From Chitinophaga ginsengisegetis (GTDB lineage: Bacteria > Bacteroidota > Bacteroidia > Chitinophagales > Chitinophagaceae): 64,000 bases of DNA. The notes under the pieces were generated by a model. That model had not been told where the DNA came from, searched no databases, and was given only the letters and a program-made list of their open reading frames with translations. Where the stretch lies: the NCBI RefSeq assembly GCF_900168065.1, contig NZ_FUZZ01000001.1, forward strand, positions 682,001 to 746,000. Direction: 5' to 3'. Both the position numbers and the translations under genes were made by a program. Positions 37,301 to 45,697 of this stretch are shown here, piece by piece. Position 1 is the stretch's first letter, and each line of letters begins with the position of its first letter.

Positions 37301-37455
37301 CCGGGAATGGGCGTCTTTTTTTCATCCAGCACCACTCCCTGTACCACCCGTGTATCCTGAGCCTGTAAGGAAGACCAGGGGAGTGTAGCGGACAGCATTA
37401 CTGCTGTCACAACAAGCCATTTCCATGACTTTGGAGAAAGAATCATTTTAAACAT
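34318..37455 (-). CDS. SusC/RagA-family TonB-linked receptor (XusA-like)
   Basis: A TonB-dependent channel of about 1045 residues that should import xylo-oligosaccharides. The frame extends to 37518, but the ATG at 37455 (MFKMILSPKSWKW) gives a normal signal peptide ending SSLQAQ. Domains: carboxypeptidase-regulatory-like (VVLDEKKTPIPGTTVQIKE), SusC signature LEDVVIVGYGRQKKESVVAA, plug (LVDGVERPM; VFGSRGANGVILITTKRGK) and barrel. No STN domain, so it is not sigma/anti-sigma controlled; HTCS control is expected. It heads the run SusC-SusD-SusC-SusD-DUF1735-GH10. Confidence 0.96.
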   Translation of the reverse strand: MFKMILSPKSWKWLVVTAVMLSATLPWSSLQAQDTRVVQGVVLDEKKTPIPGTTVQIKETKISTSTGNDGKFLLRVPADKHVLIFSFIGKTPQEVNIRNQSNISVTMKDNVFGLEDVVIVGYGRQKKESVVAAVSQTNGKTLERAGGVSNIGAALTGNVPGLITAQSTGLPGEEDPQLIIRGLSTWNNSNPLILVDGVERPMSSVDIGSVETVTVLKDASATAVFGSRGANGVILITTKRGKLGKASIRATINNIVKAPSKLPGKADSYDALRTVNEAIEYELALKPESWNNFYPQAILDKYRNPANLEEAERYPNVDWAKTLFKDYATSQNANLNISGGTRFVKYFTSADFLHEADLFKIYDNRRGYKPGFGFTRLNVRSNLDFQLTPSTLFKVNLSGSYGVRKSPWGFSGNQYGSWIDAYTTAPDVFLPVYADGSWGYYAPNEGRAENSARSLAVGGIQYQTTTRITTDFTVEQNLDKLVDGLKFNATVSMDNTFVESDRGVNDLYHDVQRKWIDPATGNVYYKSAFDGVTNFDFQEGIKWSPAAGAVTDNQRRLFYQLQLNYAKTIADDHNVTAMGLLNRNVTASGSMIPSYREDWVFRATYNYKNKYTIEYNGAYNGSEKFAPDYRFAFFSSGGVNWILSNEHFMENVKFLDLLKFRASYGQTGFDNVAGRFLYLTEWAYGGLSRLGTTGEGAEQSPFNWYRESTVGNPNVQWEQAEKINVGADFELFKGFIKGKVDFFEDKRSKILLANRSSVPSYYGTTPPVANLGRVTSRGYELELHFSYPIRKQLRLWSDLNMTHTKNKIIEADNPELLPAYQKSEGMQIGQAYSYVSQGYYNTWDELYGSTMHNTNDNQKLPGNYYIVDYNGDGVIDARDNIPYGHSGWPTNTYNATFGVDWKGLSAFVQFYGVNNVTRQVVFNSLGSQGHTVYNEGSYWSKNNTNGDVPMPRWLSTPAGYYRGTQYMYDGSYLRLKNAEIAYTIDKGFIKRAGLESLRIYLNGNNLAAWSKMPDDRESNFAGTGWASQGAYPTVKRYNLGANFTF

Positions 37456-37859
37456 GGAATTCAAAATATTTAATGTTAGGGCAATAAGGGGTTCTGACAG
37501 CCAATACAGAACTATCACACCGGCATACCCGGCGGGAACAATGAGATGTGATAAAAAGCAGGACCCCTAAAGTGATTTATCGGATGCTACCCATTAAGTG
37601 ATGGAACTGAAAATGATTATAACGGGACGTGGTACCCCGGGGGACATTCAAATTTCATAAGTAATCATTTAGTGTTAAATTGACAATTTTTCATAACGGT
37701 ATCGTTGTAGCCGTTCAGGTGGAGCTGAAACAAAAAACAACAGACGAATCTACAATAGCCCTGTTTATATGAATGGTACGAATCTCCAAAAGGATGGCAA
37801 TAATGTCTAAATAACGTACAGATGCTGGTTAGCAACCAGTACGGTCCTTAAAATCCGGA
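37456..37859. promoter_or_regulatory. 404-bp upstream region of the susC-led operon, with a hairpin
   Basis: No gene is seen. The promoter of the susCD operon should be here and is a likely HTCS target, though I could not place a clean -7 element. Close to the GH43 stop codon lies a nested inverted repeat: CTGGTT-AGC-AACCAG (37825-37839) within CGTAC (37815-37819) and GTACG (37839-37843). It is not followed by a T-run on the minus strand, so terminator function is uncertain. Confidence 0.45.
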
Positions 37860-39833
37860 CTATTTTTTCCCCGTTCTTAACAAGCGGATACTCTTAATAA
37901 ATATCTCCTGTGAGGCGCCTGCCGGGAACCTGATAAAGAGGTCATGCTGACCAGAAAGATCTTTATTCCGCAAAAGAGCCCGCCCGGAAAGTTGGCCGGG
38001 TTTAACCGGAACGCCGGCAATTTGTTTACCGTTCTCCAGGTCGTCAACCAGCACTTTCAGTTCACCACTTTTAGTAGCAGCAGCCATTATCTCAATTGCC
38101 CGGGCTTCTCCGGCGGTACCGAAATCTACTCCTGATATCATCAGCCAGCCACCGTGCGTCGAAAAATTAGTGACTACCCAATCATCCCCTCTCTTTATTT
38201 TATGTGTTCCATATTGATTGCTGCTTCCAATGGCAGGCAAGGCGGAAAATCCATCTTTACAAACAAAAAAATCGAAATCAACCGGGCCATGTTCCGCAAA
38301 CAAACCAATGCTGGTACCTACCCAACTGTTAAAATTAGGCTGGGCTTTATCCAAAGCCACGGCACTGAGAGGTGCACCCACTGAGGTCCAGTTTTTACCA
38401 TCCGTACTGAAAAAGCCACTCAGCTGATGTTCCCACCTTTCCAGTTTAAGCCAAACGTTTCCTCCTTTATTATAAGGTATGTCCCGCAACGTGGAGTTCA
38501 ACTGAAAAACAATTCTCCCCTGCGCATAGTAAAGGCGGGCATATACAGTTTGGTTGCCATTGGTAAGGTAAATGCCGCCATTCGCTGCCAGCGCATCGGC
38601 GTCGAGACGGGTAACGGCTGAATAGAAATGATCTGTTTCCTTTTGCAGGAGGTGGGTTCTCCCGCTGTCGGGAGATAAACGGATCCAACCTTTCCGGTGC
38701 GCCAGGGAATACTGTGCTGCTGCGGGTTTTGTCAGGAAATGCCACCAGGCGCCCAGGCTGTCTGTATCAAAATGATCGGTACGCACACTGCGCCAGGGAG
38801 TGTTGTCGTTTTCCAGTGCGGGCTTCACTACCGGTCCGCTAACCGGTGGCGCTCCCCATGGACGGTCGCCCTCCCATAGTACCTGGTATAAAGAAGTTTG
38901 TCGTCCCATACCAGACCAATCATCCTGATCTCTTTTCTGATAACTCTGCCCGATCGTCCACCAGGTGCCATCCGCCAGTTGAACGGGTGCTGAAATATGA
39001 TTGGGACGGGCAAAAGTATTGTGCGGGTCAGGGCTTGGTTTGAAAAAATTGCCCAGCCGTTCCCATTTAGTGGAATCGGCCGTGAGGGCTGTTGCCCGCA
39101 AAACATACTGACCACCGGATACGTCGCCGGCCGGGAAGTAGTAGTAATATCCATTGCGTTTACACATTACGGGGCCTTCTGCCCAGCTGTATTGCAGGTT
39201 TGCATTCATCCAATCCAGGTTGATCACTGAATCCGTGAGCTGGCCGTCCTGCCCAAGCGCCTGCAAGCGGTTTACTTTCTGGCCATTTTTAATTACCATG
39301 TATGGCTTTCCGTCGTCATCTACAAAAATGGAGTTATCGTAGCCGAGTGGTCCGGTCTGAGGATTATCCTTCACCCGCACCGGGGCTGACCACGGACCCT
39401 GTGGCGCAGCTGCTTTGGAAAACCATTGTCCGCCGGAAGAAAAATAGATCCAATAGGAGCCATAAAAATACGTGATGGCGCCCTGCCATACGCCGGCACC
39501 GGGGCGGTCTGCCACCATACCTGTATTTGCCGGCGGCAATACACGGCTGATCACTTTCCAATGTACCAGGTCTTTGGAATGATAAATGGGCAGGTAGGGA
39601 TTGAAATGAAAAGAAGAGCCACAGTGATAGAAGTCGTTTCCCACCTTCAGCAGGGTTGGATCGGGATGATCTCCTGGCAGAACAGGATTGATATAGGTAT
39701 TCACTGCCGAATAAAAATGTGTGGGATCTGTTTCAGCGGGCGGCTTCCTGCCAGGGCCACTTTGTTGGGCCAGCCCGTTTTGCATCGTCAGGCTAAAAAA
39801 TAAAATGACAAAGACAATCGGTTTTAGTAACAT
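37860..39833 (-). CDS. GH43 glycoside hydrolase with C-terminal beta-sandwich and CBM6-like domains
   Basis: An exported enzyme of 657 residues. The frame extends to 39941, but the ATG at 39833 starts a good signal peptide (MLLKPIVFVILFFSLTMQNG, cut near LAQQ). GH43 propeller about 47-345: base D58 in LPGDHPDPTLLKVGND, the D in GYDNSIFVDDDGKPY, and the acid E in WAEGPVMCKRNGYYY. A concanavalin-like GH43 C2 domain follows (about 360-545), then a CBM6-like domain (GWLMISGVDFGTAGEAR). Predicted beta-xylosidase or arabinofuranosidase. It lies apart from the other GH43 genes, between the susC operon and xylA. Confidence 0.92.
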   Translation of the reverse strand: MLLKPIVFVILFFSLTMQNGLAQQSGPGRKPPAETDPTHFYSAVNTYINPVLPGDHPDPTLLKVGNDFYHCGSSFHFNPYLPIYHSKDLVHWKVISRVLPPANTGMVADRPGAGVWQGAITYFYGSYWIYFSSGGQWFSKAAAPQGPWSAPVRVKDNPQTGPLGYDNSIFVDDDGKPYMVIKNGQKVNRLQALGQDGQLTDSVINLDWMNANLQYSWAEGPVMCKRNGYYYYFPAGDVSGGQYVLRATALTADSTKWERLGNFFKPSPDPHNTFARPNHISAPVQLADGTWWTIGQSYQKRDQDDWSGMGRQTSLYQVLWEGDRPWGAPPVSGPVVKPALENDNTPWRSVRTDHFDTDSLGAWWHFLTKPAAAQYSLAHRKGWIRLSPDSGRTHLLQKETDHFYSAVTRLDADALAANGGIYLTNGNQTVYARLYYAQGRIVFQLNSTLRDIPYNKGGNVWLKLERWEHQLSGFFSTDGKNWTSVGAPLSAVALDKAQPNFNSWVGTSIGLFAEHGPVDFDFFVCKDGFSALPAIGSSNQYGTHKIKRGDDWVVTNFSTHGGWLMISGVDFGTAGEARAIEIMAAATKSGELKVLVDDLENGKQIAGVPVKPGQLSGRALLRNKDLSGQHDLFIRFPAGASQEIFIKSIRLLRTGKK

Positions 39834-39952
39834 TTCGTAAACGTGGTTTTTTGTAGCGGTAAGATAATTCCACGCTCCTCCAACCGGCGGGTACAAATGT
39901 TGAAATGAAGGGTAAAAATGTTTTATCCGGCAGTCTGCCACTCATTTCTTAC

Positions 39953-39987
39953 AAAAAAAAACTCCACCGGTTAAGTACCGGCGGAGT
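39953..39987 (-). terminator. Intrinsic terminator of xylA
   Basis: On the minus strand an 11-bp stem with one mismatch (ACTCCGCCGGT / ACCGGTGGAGT, loop 5 nt) is followed directly by nine T residues. It lies 27 bp after the xylA stop codon. Confidence 0.88.
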
Positions 39988-40013
39988 CAGGAATATTTTT
40001 TTATAAAAACGCC

Positions 40014-41342
40014 TTACAGGTAATTATTGATGATATTCTCCAGGTACTCCTGTCTGCCGCTTCTTACCGCCGGTTCTCCCTGGGCGATAGCAAAGGCGCG
40101 CAGTTCTTCCAGGCCGGCCTTTCCTGATTCAAAGGCTTTTGCTGTATCAACGCTGAAAGAGGCATAACGTTCCTGGCGGATTTTGCGGTAGTCGCTTTTC
40201 TCCAGGATTTCATCCGCAGTGATCAGGGCGCGGGCAAAGCTGTCGACACCACCGATATGAGCGTAGAATATATCCGCAGGATCGGTAGAGTTTCTCCTGA
40301 TCTTCGCATCGAAGTTAATGCCTCCACCTTTAAAGCCACCGCCTTCGAGGATGATCAGCATGGCCTCAGTAAGCTCGTTGAGGTTGGTGGGGAACTGGTC
40401 GGTATCCCAGCCATTCTGGTAGTCGCCCCTGTTGGCGTCCATGCTTCCGAGCAAGCCGGCGTCTATAGCTACCTGCAGCTCATGCTGGAAAGTATGGCCA
40501 GCCAGTGTTGCGTGGTTCACTTCGAGGTTAAGCTTAAAGTCGTTCAGCAGGTCGTACTGACGAAGGAACCCGATCACCGTTTCTGCATCATAATCATATT
40601 GGTGTTTGGTAGGCTCGCAGGGCTTGGGTTCAATAAAGAATGTACCGGTAAAGCCATTTTTGCGGGCATAATCCCTTGATGCCTGCAGGAACCTGGCCAG
40701 GTGTTCCTTTTCCCGCTTCATATCTGTATTTAACAGGCTCATATATCCTTCACGGCCGCCCCAGAAAACATAGTTCTCTCCGCCAAGTGCAATCGTGGCA
40801 TCGAGCGCCGCTTTTACCTGGGCTGCTGCATGGCTTAATACGTGGAAGTCAGGATTGGTGGCCGCGCCATTCATATAACGGCGGTGACTGAACAGGTTGG
40901 CGGTACCCCATAATAACTTAACGCCACTCTCCTCCTGTTTTTGCTTCAGGTACTGCGTAAGCGTTTGCAGGCGCTTTTCATTTTCCGCGATGTCGTTTGT
41001 GTAGTCAACCACATCTACATCATGGAAGCAGTAATAAGGAAGATTGAGTTTGGTAATCAGTTCAAAAGCGGCATCCGCTTTGTCTTTTGCGCGGGCAACA
41101 GGATCTGCGTTCTTATCCCATTCAAAGATGTGTGTTGCTTCGCCAAAGGGATCGGCGCCGGTTCCGTTAAAGGAGTGCCAGTAAGCAACAGCGAAGCGTA
41201 ACCATTCTTTCATTGGTTTGCCGGCCACTACTTTGTTCTCATCATACCAGCGGTAAGCTAAAGGATTATCGGTACGTGGTCCTTCAAATTTAATGGCATC
41301 AATGCCTGCAAAAAATTCTTTCTTTCCTGTAATTATTTTCAT
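40014..41342 (-). CDS. xylA: Xylose isomerase
   Basis: Cytosolic class II xylose isomerase (442 residues, the usual length), interconverting D-xylose and D-xylulose, first step of bacterial xylose use. Active-site features: H107 and D110 in CFHDVDVVD, metal ligand E238 in [16 protein letters not shown], the [10 protein letters not shown] segment with the second-site His, and [19 protein letters not shown] with the metal-binding acids. It is transcribed alone, with its own terminator, and divergently from an AraC regulator. Xylulokinase and a transporter are not in the window, so they must be elsewhere. It supplies the metabolic end of the xylan locus. Confidence 0.97.
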   Translation of the reverse strand: MKIITGKKEFFAGIDAIKFEGPRTDNPLAYRWYDENKVVAGKPMKEWLRFAVAYWHSFNGTGADPFGEATHIFEWDKNADPVARAKDKADAAFELITKLNLPYYCFHDVDVVDYTNDIAENEKRLQTLTQYLKQKQEESGVKLLWGTANLFSHRRYMNGAATNPDFHVLSHAAAQVKAALDATIALGGENYVFWGGREGYMSLLNTDMKREKEHLARFLQASRDYARKNGFTGTFFIEPKPCEPTKHQYDYDAETVIGFLRQYDLLNDFKLNLEVNHATLAGHTFQHELQVAIDAGLLGSMDANRGDYQNGWDTDQFPTNLNELTEAMLIILEGGGFKGGGINFDAKIRRNSTDPADIFYAHIGGVDSFARALITADEILEKSDYRKIRQERYASFSVDTAKAFESGKAGLEELRAFAIAQGEPAVRSGRQEYLENIINNYL

Positions 41343-41417
41343 ATCCGTGTTTTAATAACGCAAATATGACGGGAATTTAAAGGGCTGGCAACCGTTATTT
41401 TTGAAAGAAAATATGCT

Positions 41418-41470
41418 ATCTTATCAATAATTTGATAATTTTATCCATTTATATGATAAGATGGGTTATC
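41418..41470. promoter_or_regulatory. Cluster of TTATC boxes in the xylA-araC divergent region
   Basis: Five copies of TTATC or its complement occur in 50 bp: 41421, 41434 (inverted), 41441, 41455 (inverted) and 41466. The outer arms form a 9-bp inverted repeat ATCTTATCA (41418-41426) / TGATAAGAT (41454-41462), and an inner pair forms TTATCA-ATAATT-TGATAA. This looks like an operator region for the AraC-type regulator, controlling xylA and its own gene. Confidence 0.6.
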
Positions 41471-41480
41471 TTAAGTTTAC

Positions 41481-42323
41481 ATGAAAACGATTCTTCAGAA
41501 AATCACTAATGATTCCAGTCAGAGCTTCGCCTGCCGTATTTATGAAACGCCGCAGTTTGAAACCAACTGGCATAAGCATCCTGAATACGAATTGATCCTG
41601 ATATTAAAAGGCAATGGAACCGCCATGATCGGCGACTATGTAAGCGACTACACGGTGAACGATGTATTCTTTATGGCTGGTAATCTTCCGCATTGGTTCA
41701 GAAAAAGTCATCCTAAAATGAAGGGGGCCGCCCTGGTTATACACTTCACCCGGGATTGCTGGGGAGATGGGCTGCTGCAAATGGCGGAAATGAAAACCAT
41801 ACAATCCCTGTTGCAAAAGAACAACGGCATCCAGCTGGAACACGCCCTGAAAAAGGAGGTGTCGGAAAGCATGCAGCAGATACACCACGAAAAAGGCTTT
41901 GATAAACTGATCCTTTTACTGCAATGCCTGCATAGAATTGGTCATTCAACCCAATATAAAATACTGGCAGAAGATTTCACCGATACAGGCAATGTGCTCA
42001 ACCCCGTCATCGAGAAAATTATTGATTTCTCTTTTAAACACTATCTCGAAAAAGTGACCCTTGAAGAAGTGGCTGCTATTGCAAACATGAGCGTGCCCAA
42101 TTTTTGCAGGTTCTTCAAAAAAAATATCAAAAAAACATATTTCGATTTCCTGAGAGATCTGCGCATCAGTCATGCCTGTAAACTGCTTACTGCCACTACG
42201 CAGCCGATACTGGATATCTGTTATGAAAGTGGTTATAAAAGCTGGGCGCACTTCAGTAAACAATTCAAAGAAGTAAAACAGCAAACGCCGAGTGAGTACC
42301 GGAGAACGTATTTGTACGAATGA
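41481..42323 (+). CDS. AraC-family transcriptional regulator with cupin sensor domain
   Basis: A 280-residue one-component regulator. The N-terminal part (about 15-100) is a cupin-type ligand-binding domain (WHKHPEYELILILKGNGT, AGNLPHWFRK), and the C-terminal 100 residues are the AraC double helix-turn-helix (VTLEEVAAIANMSVPNFCRF and ILDICYESGYKSWAHFSKQF). It is divergent from xylA with 138 bp between the starts, so it very likely regulates xylA, with xylose or a related sugar as effector. This is a local regulator distinct from the HTCS. Confidence 0.93.
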   Translation: MKTILQKITNDSSQSFACRIYETPQFETNWHKHPEYELILILKGNGTAMIGDYVSDYTVNDVFFMAGNLPHWFRKSHPKMKGAALVIHFTRDCWGDGLLQMAEMKTIQSLLQKNNGIQLEHALKKEVSESMQQIHHEKGFDKLILLLQCLHRIGHSTQYKILAEDFTDTGNVLNPVIEKIIDFSFKHYLEKVTLEEVAAIANMSVPNFCRFFKKNIKKTYFDFLRDLRISHACKLLTATTQPILDICYESGYKSWAHFSKQFKEVKQQTPSEYRRTYLYE

Positions 42324-42325
42324 AT

Positions 42326-42550
42326 CTATTTATCAATATCCATAGGTAAATAAATACAGCAATGAGCGTTTTCTTTAAGACAGCTGATGATATCTGCTGT
42401 CTCAAAGAAAACTCCCTCTACCCTCATGATCTTGTCTTCATCTTCCAGATCAAAAGTTATCCTCAGGCATGGATACATCTGCAAGAGATCATTGATGATC
42501 TCTTTGGCTACATCTGCTGACTGAACATCTGTTTTGAAAACATTTACCAT
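42326..42550 (-). CDS. Small conserved hypothetical protein, 74 aa
   Basis: A ferredoxin-like small protein: MVNVFKTDVQSADVAKEII, then LRITFDLEDEDKIMRVEG and a C-terminal DIISCLKENAHCCIYLP. The beta-alpha-beta pattern resembles small HMA-like proteins found widely in Bacteroidota, but without their CxxC, so metal binding is not suggested. It starts 9 bp after the stop of the outer-membrane protein gene, implying co-transcription, and its stop is 2 bp from the stop of the AraC gene. Function unknown. Confidence 0.7.
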   Translation of the reverse strand: MVNVFKTDVQSADVAKEIINDLLQMYPCLRITFDLEDEDKIMRVEGVFFETADIISCLKENAHCCIYLPMDIDK

Positions 42551-42559
42551 AAATGCATA

Positions 42560-43585
42560 TTATTTCTTCTTCCCTATCAGGGAAAAAGGATTGAATGATA
42601 CTCCTACGTTGAAATAAAAAGTTGGATCCGGGGTGGTTTTGAATACCGGCGAGCCGAATGAATCTTCTTTACGGAAGATCCTGCCGGATGGGATTATCCT
42701 CATCCCTGTTTTTGCCGTGAACACAAAATATTTTGCAATGAGATGTTCGTAAGTTAACCCGGAGTTGATATCCAACTGCCTGTATTCATACTTTTGAGAG
42801 GTGCCATCTATATTGTACAGGTAAAAGGAGGTTCTATCCATCTCTGCCCCCAATGATACCCTGCCATTGGTGAATACGGGTTTTCTCAGGTAAACACTTC
42901 TTGGGAGAACAACATCTGCGATCAGCCCATTATTGAATTTATGCTCATAGGAGAAAGTTGGTATGATGGGACTTTGGGCACTCGGATCAATACTAATGAG
43001 TATGCCCGCCGTCATTTTTGTGCGTTGATTGGCTTTCAGGATCATGGTACCTGTGGCCATTCCTTTCACCCTTTCAAGATATTTCTCACTCCCATCTACC
43101 AAAATACTGGAAGTATAGATGGTGCGTTTATTAAACAAAGTTGAAAAAAAAGTAAAGTTGACAGATGAAAAAAGATAATGAAAATCGCCGTCAACAGTTT
43201 TGACTGTTCCTCCAACAGAGGACACTAAACCGGCTTCCGCAGCGGTATACCTGTAGCCCACAGTAGCACCCAATAGCCAGTTTTTTCTTTTTATAAAGTT
43301 GATATTGGCGCTCACTTTAGCCTGCGAGAAACTGTTAACCTTACTATCCGGCAACGACTTCCCTCCTCTTTCTGAAGAAAAGTTATACGGAGCAACATGG
43401 GTAAATTCTATATTGAAGGGCCGTGTAATGGCGAATTTGTCGGCCGCATAGGCCACTACCCGTTTGGATATATTCACGCTATCCTTAGCAGCGCCGGGAA
43501 TACTGTCCCGCGTCTGTGAAAAACTTTCTGCCGATAAAGTCAGCAAACCTAATACTAATGGTACTGCATTTTTCAAAACATCCAT
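42560..43585 (-). CDS. Predicted outer-membrane beta-barrel protein (DUF6268-like)
   Basis: A 341-residue exported protein: signal peptide ending near ESFSQ, then alternating hydrophobic/polar strands (NWLLGATVGYRYTAAEAG; VDGDFHYLFSSVNFTFFS; TFYFNVGVSFNPFSL) as in small outer-membrane barrels. It resembles DUF6268-type proteins. It is divergent from the LytS-type kinase, with 238 bp and two inverted repeats between them, so regulation by that system is plausible but inferred. Confidence 0.7.
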   Translation of the reverse strand: MDVLKNAVPLVLGLLTLSAESFSQTRDSIPGAAKDSVNISKRVVAYAADKFAITRPFNIEFTHVAPYNFSSERGGKSLPDSKVNSFSQAKVSANINFIKRKNWLLGATVGYRYTAAEAGLVSSVGGTVKTVDGDFHYLFSSVNFTFFSTLFNKRTIYTSSILVDGSEKYLERVKGMATGTMILKANQRTKMTAGILISIDPSAQSPIIPTFSYEHKFNNGLIADVVLPRSVYLRKPVFTNGRVSLGAEMDRTSFYLYNIDGTSQKYEYRQLDINSGLTYEHLIAKYFVFTAKTGMRIIPSGRIFRKEDSFGSPVFKTTPDPTFYFNVGVSFNPFSLIGKKK

Positions 43586-43682
43586 CTTCTTTATTTTATA
43601 CTTTTAATTATAGACCAGGGAAAAAATTATTGTTGGCGAAGTGGAACAAAGAAAGGATTAATACCATAGCAGTTTTCCTTTT

Positions 43683-43739
43683 TTATACCAAGCCGGTTAG
43701 ATTTTATATTAAATCCTTTCGGGCCGGAATTTGGTATAA
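43683..43739. promoter_or_regulatory. Long inverted repeat upstream of the kinase gene
   Basis: TTATACCAA (43683-43691) is matched by TTGGTATAA (43731-43739), with CCGG segments also pairing inside. It lies between two divergent genes, so it is not an obvious terminator and may be a regulatory or structured leader element. Confidence 0.4.
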
Positions 43740-43759
43740 GAACAAGGGTGGTTTGTATA

Positions 43760-43796
43760 ATATCCGGTAACTGCCGGATATATCGTTTTATCTTTG
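43760..43796 (+). promoter_or_regulatory. Promoter with palindromic operator for the LytS/LytTR-type operon
   Basis: A perfect 8-bp inverted repeat ATATCCGG-TAACTG-CCGGATAT (43760-43781) stands just upstream of TATCTTTG (43789-43796), an exact TAnnTTTG -7 element. The kinase ATG is at 43824. A regulator bound at the repeat would cover the region between the -33 and -7 positions. Confidence 0.6.
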
Positions 43797-43823
43797 TGCA
43801 GGTTTAAGAAACCCTGGAATATC

Positions 43824-44903
43824 ATGAAACACGAACACCCGGAGTTAAAGGAAAGGAAGATTATACAGCTGATCGTTGACGACCGGTACAAGTTTTTACG
43901 TCATGCGGTGTTGTTACTTGGATCTCTGGCTATCATTTACAATACCAACCCGGTTTTACAATACTCCGGAACCTACAGGTATTTCAAGTTGTTCTGCGTG
44001 TACGGAGCGCTGATAACGATGTGCTACATCAACATGAATGTACTGGTGCCCAGGTTTTTCTTCAAGGGTTGGTACATAAGCTACCTGGCACTCCTGGTTT
44101 TACTGGTATTGGTGTTTATGGTACTGATGTTTGTATTATTAAATATGTTTTCCTCGTATGCACAATTGCCGGCGAACCTGTATGCCCCTGCCAATAAAAT
44201 GGGATTCTATGAAGGAACAATCCTCTTAACACCGATTATCCTGGTCACTACTATGATCAAGCTGTTCCAGCGGTGGATGAGGGACAATGAAAGAATTACG
44301 GAGCTAAGGAATATCACCCTGACGATGGAACTAAACGAATTGCGGAACCAGATCAATCCGCATTTCCTGTTTAACATGCTCAATGGAATCAGGGCGCTTA
44401 TGCGCAGCGATCCGGAGAAAGCCGATATTGTTATTATGAAACTATCCGAATTTCTTCGCTACCAGCTTTATGAGAACAATGAAGAAAAAACACTGCTGAG
44501 GTCCGAGATCAATTTCCTGTCCAATTTCCTTGATCTGGAAAAAATCAGAAGAGATAACCTGTCGGTCAGTATCGAAAATCATACGGCTGCTTCAGCCCTG
44601 AATCGTATCTTTTTACCACCTAACCTTTTCACTACCTTTGTTGAAAATGCTATAAAGCACAGTGTAAACATAAGCGGGGCGGAATCCTACATCAGGATAA
44701 GCACAACCGTTAGCGATGATAAACTTTACTTCCAATGTGTTAATTCGACAGACCCCGGATATATACCCTCCGATGAAAAAAACAGTGGATTAGGCTTAGC
44801 AAACATAAAAAGACGGCTTGAACTTTTATATGGCGATAATTGTAATCTTGAGATCACTTCTTCGGAAAATGAGTATAATGTAAAACTAACAATACCGTTA
44901 TGA
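43824..44903 (+). CDS. LytS-type sensor histidine kinase
   Basis: An inner-membrane kinase of 359 residues. Four hydrophobic segments in the first 150 residues (for example LLVLLVLVFMVLMFVLLNMF) form the membrane part without an extracellular domain; then the His_kinase domain (PF06580) with H180 in LRNQINPHFLFNMLNG and an ATPase domain with NLFTTFVENAIKHS and GLGLANIKRRLELLYG. A TTG at 43794 is possible but falls in the -7 promoter element, so the ATG at 43824 is used. It overlaps the response regulator by 4 bp (ATGA). Confidence 0.93.
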   Translation: MKHEHPELKERKIIQLIVDDRYKFLRHAVLLLGSLAIIYNTNPVLQYSGTYRYFKLFCVYGALITMCYINMNVLVPRFFFKGWYISYLALLVLLVLVFMVLMFVLLNMFSSYAQLPANLYAPANKMGFYEGTILLTPIILVTTMIKLFQRWMRDNERITELRNITLTMELNELRNQINPHFLFNMLNGIRALMRSDPEKADIVIMKLSEFLRYQLYENNEEKTLLRSEINFLSNFLDLEKIRRDNLSVSIENHTAASALNRIFLPPNLFTTFVENAIKHSVNISGAESYIRISTTVSDDKLYFQCVNSTDPGYIPSDEKNSGLGLANIKRRLELLYGDNCNLEITSSENEYNVKLTIPL

Positions 44904-45625
44904 ACTGTATCATTGTAGATGATGAGCCACTGGCAAGAGAACAAATGCAGACATTGATCAAAGAAGTATCCCGGCTGGAGATATTGGGAAAGTTCACCAA
45001 TGCTCTCACTGCCCTGGACTTCTTAAAGGAAAATGATGTAGATCTTATTTTTCTCGATATTGAAATGCCGATGGTAACGGGATTACAGTTTGCTGCACAA
45101 CTGCCCAGGCAAACGCTTACCATTTTTACAACCGCTTATCCGCAATACGCATTAAAGAGTTACGAGCTGGATGCCATCGACTACCTCCTTAAACCCATAG
45201 AAAAGTCGAGGTTGGAGAAAGCAATCAATAAAGCGGAGGTATATAGAAAATTGCTTTCAGATGATACCGAAAAGAGTATTATTGAGTCCAATACAGTTGA
45301 CTTCTTACTGATTAAGTCAGAGCGGAAATTCCATAGGGTCAATTTTGCCGATATCAGGTTTATAGAGGGACTGAAGGATTATGTGGTCATGTATGTTGGT
45401 AACCAGAAGCTTATTACTGCCATGAATTTAAAAACCATTCACCAGAAGCTGCCCCAGCACCTTTTCCTGCGGGTCAGCAAGTCCTATGTAGTGAATACAA
45501 AATATATAGATTCCTTTGATCACCGCAATATTTACCTCAGCGAATTTGAGATCCCCCTCGGCGAGGTATATAAAAAGGATTTCTTTTCGGTTTTCTCAGG
45601 TGGCTCACTCAATCCGGAGGAGTGA
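44900..45625 (+). CDS. LytTR-family response regulator
   Basis: A 241-residue DNA-binding response regulator: receiver domain (1-120) with acidic pocket DDEP at residues 6-9, phospho-acceptor D53 in LIFLDIEMPM, and the switch Lys in DYLLKP; LytTR DNA-binding domain (about 140-235, FLLIKSERKFHRVNF and FLRVSKSYVVNTKYID). It is translationally coupled to the kinase. LytTR proteins bind short direct repeats; here a palindrome precedes the operon. Targets are not known; the divergent barrel gene is a candidate. Confidence 0.95.
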   Translation: MNCIIVDDEPLAREQMQTLIKEVSRLEILGKFTNALTALDFLKENDVDLIFLDIEMPMVTGLQFAAQLPRQTLTIFTTAYPQYALKSYELDAIDYLLKPIEKSRLEKAINKAEVYRKLLSDDTEKSIIESNTVDFLLIKSERKFHRVNFADIRFIEGLKDYVVMYVGNQKLITAMNLKTIHQKLPQHLFLRVSKSYVVNTKYIDSFDHRNIYLSEFEIPLGEVYKKDFFSVFSGGSLNPEE

Positions 45626-45697
45626 GCTGTTTATACTGAGACCCTTTATATTTAAACAGTGAATACTACAAGATCAATAAAGCAACTGTGCTGCCCT

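Noticed and set aside
43683..43739. Terminator
   Set aside because: It lies upstream of both divergent genes, not after a gene end, and has no T-run.
45628..45660. Hairpin CTGTTTA/TAAACAG between the LytTR gene and its convergent neighbour
   Set aside because: Only 7 A/T-rich pairs with a long loop; too weak to call a terminator.
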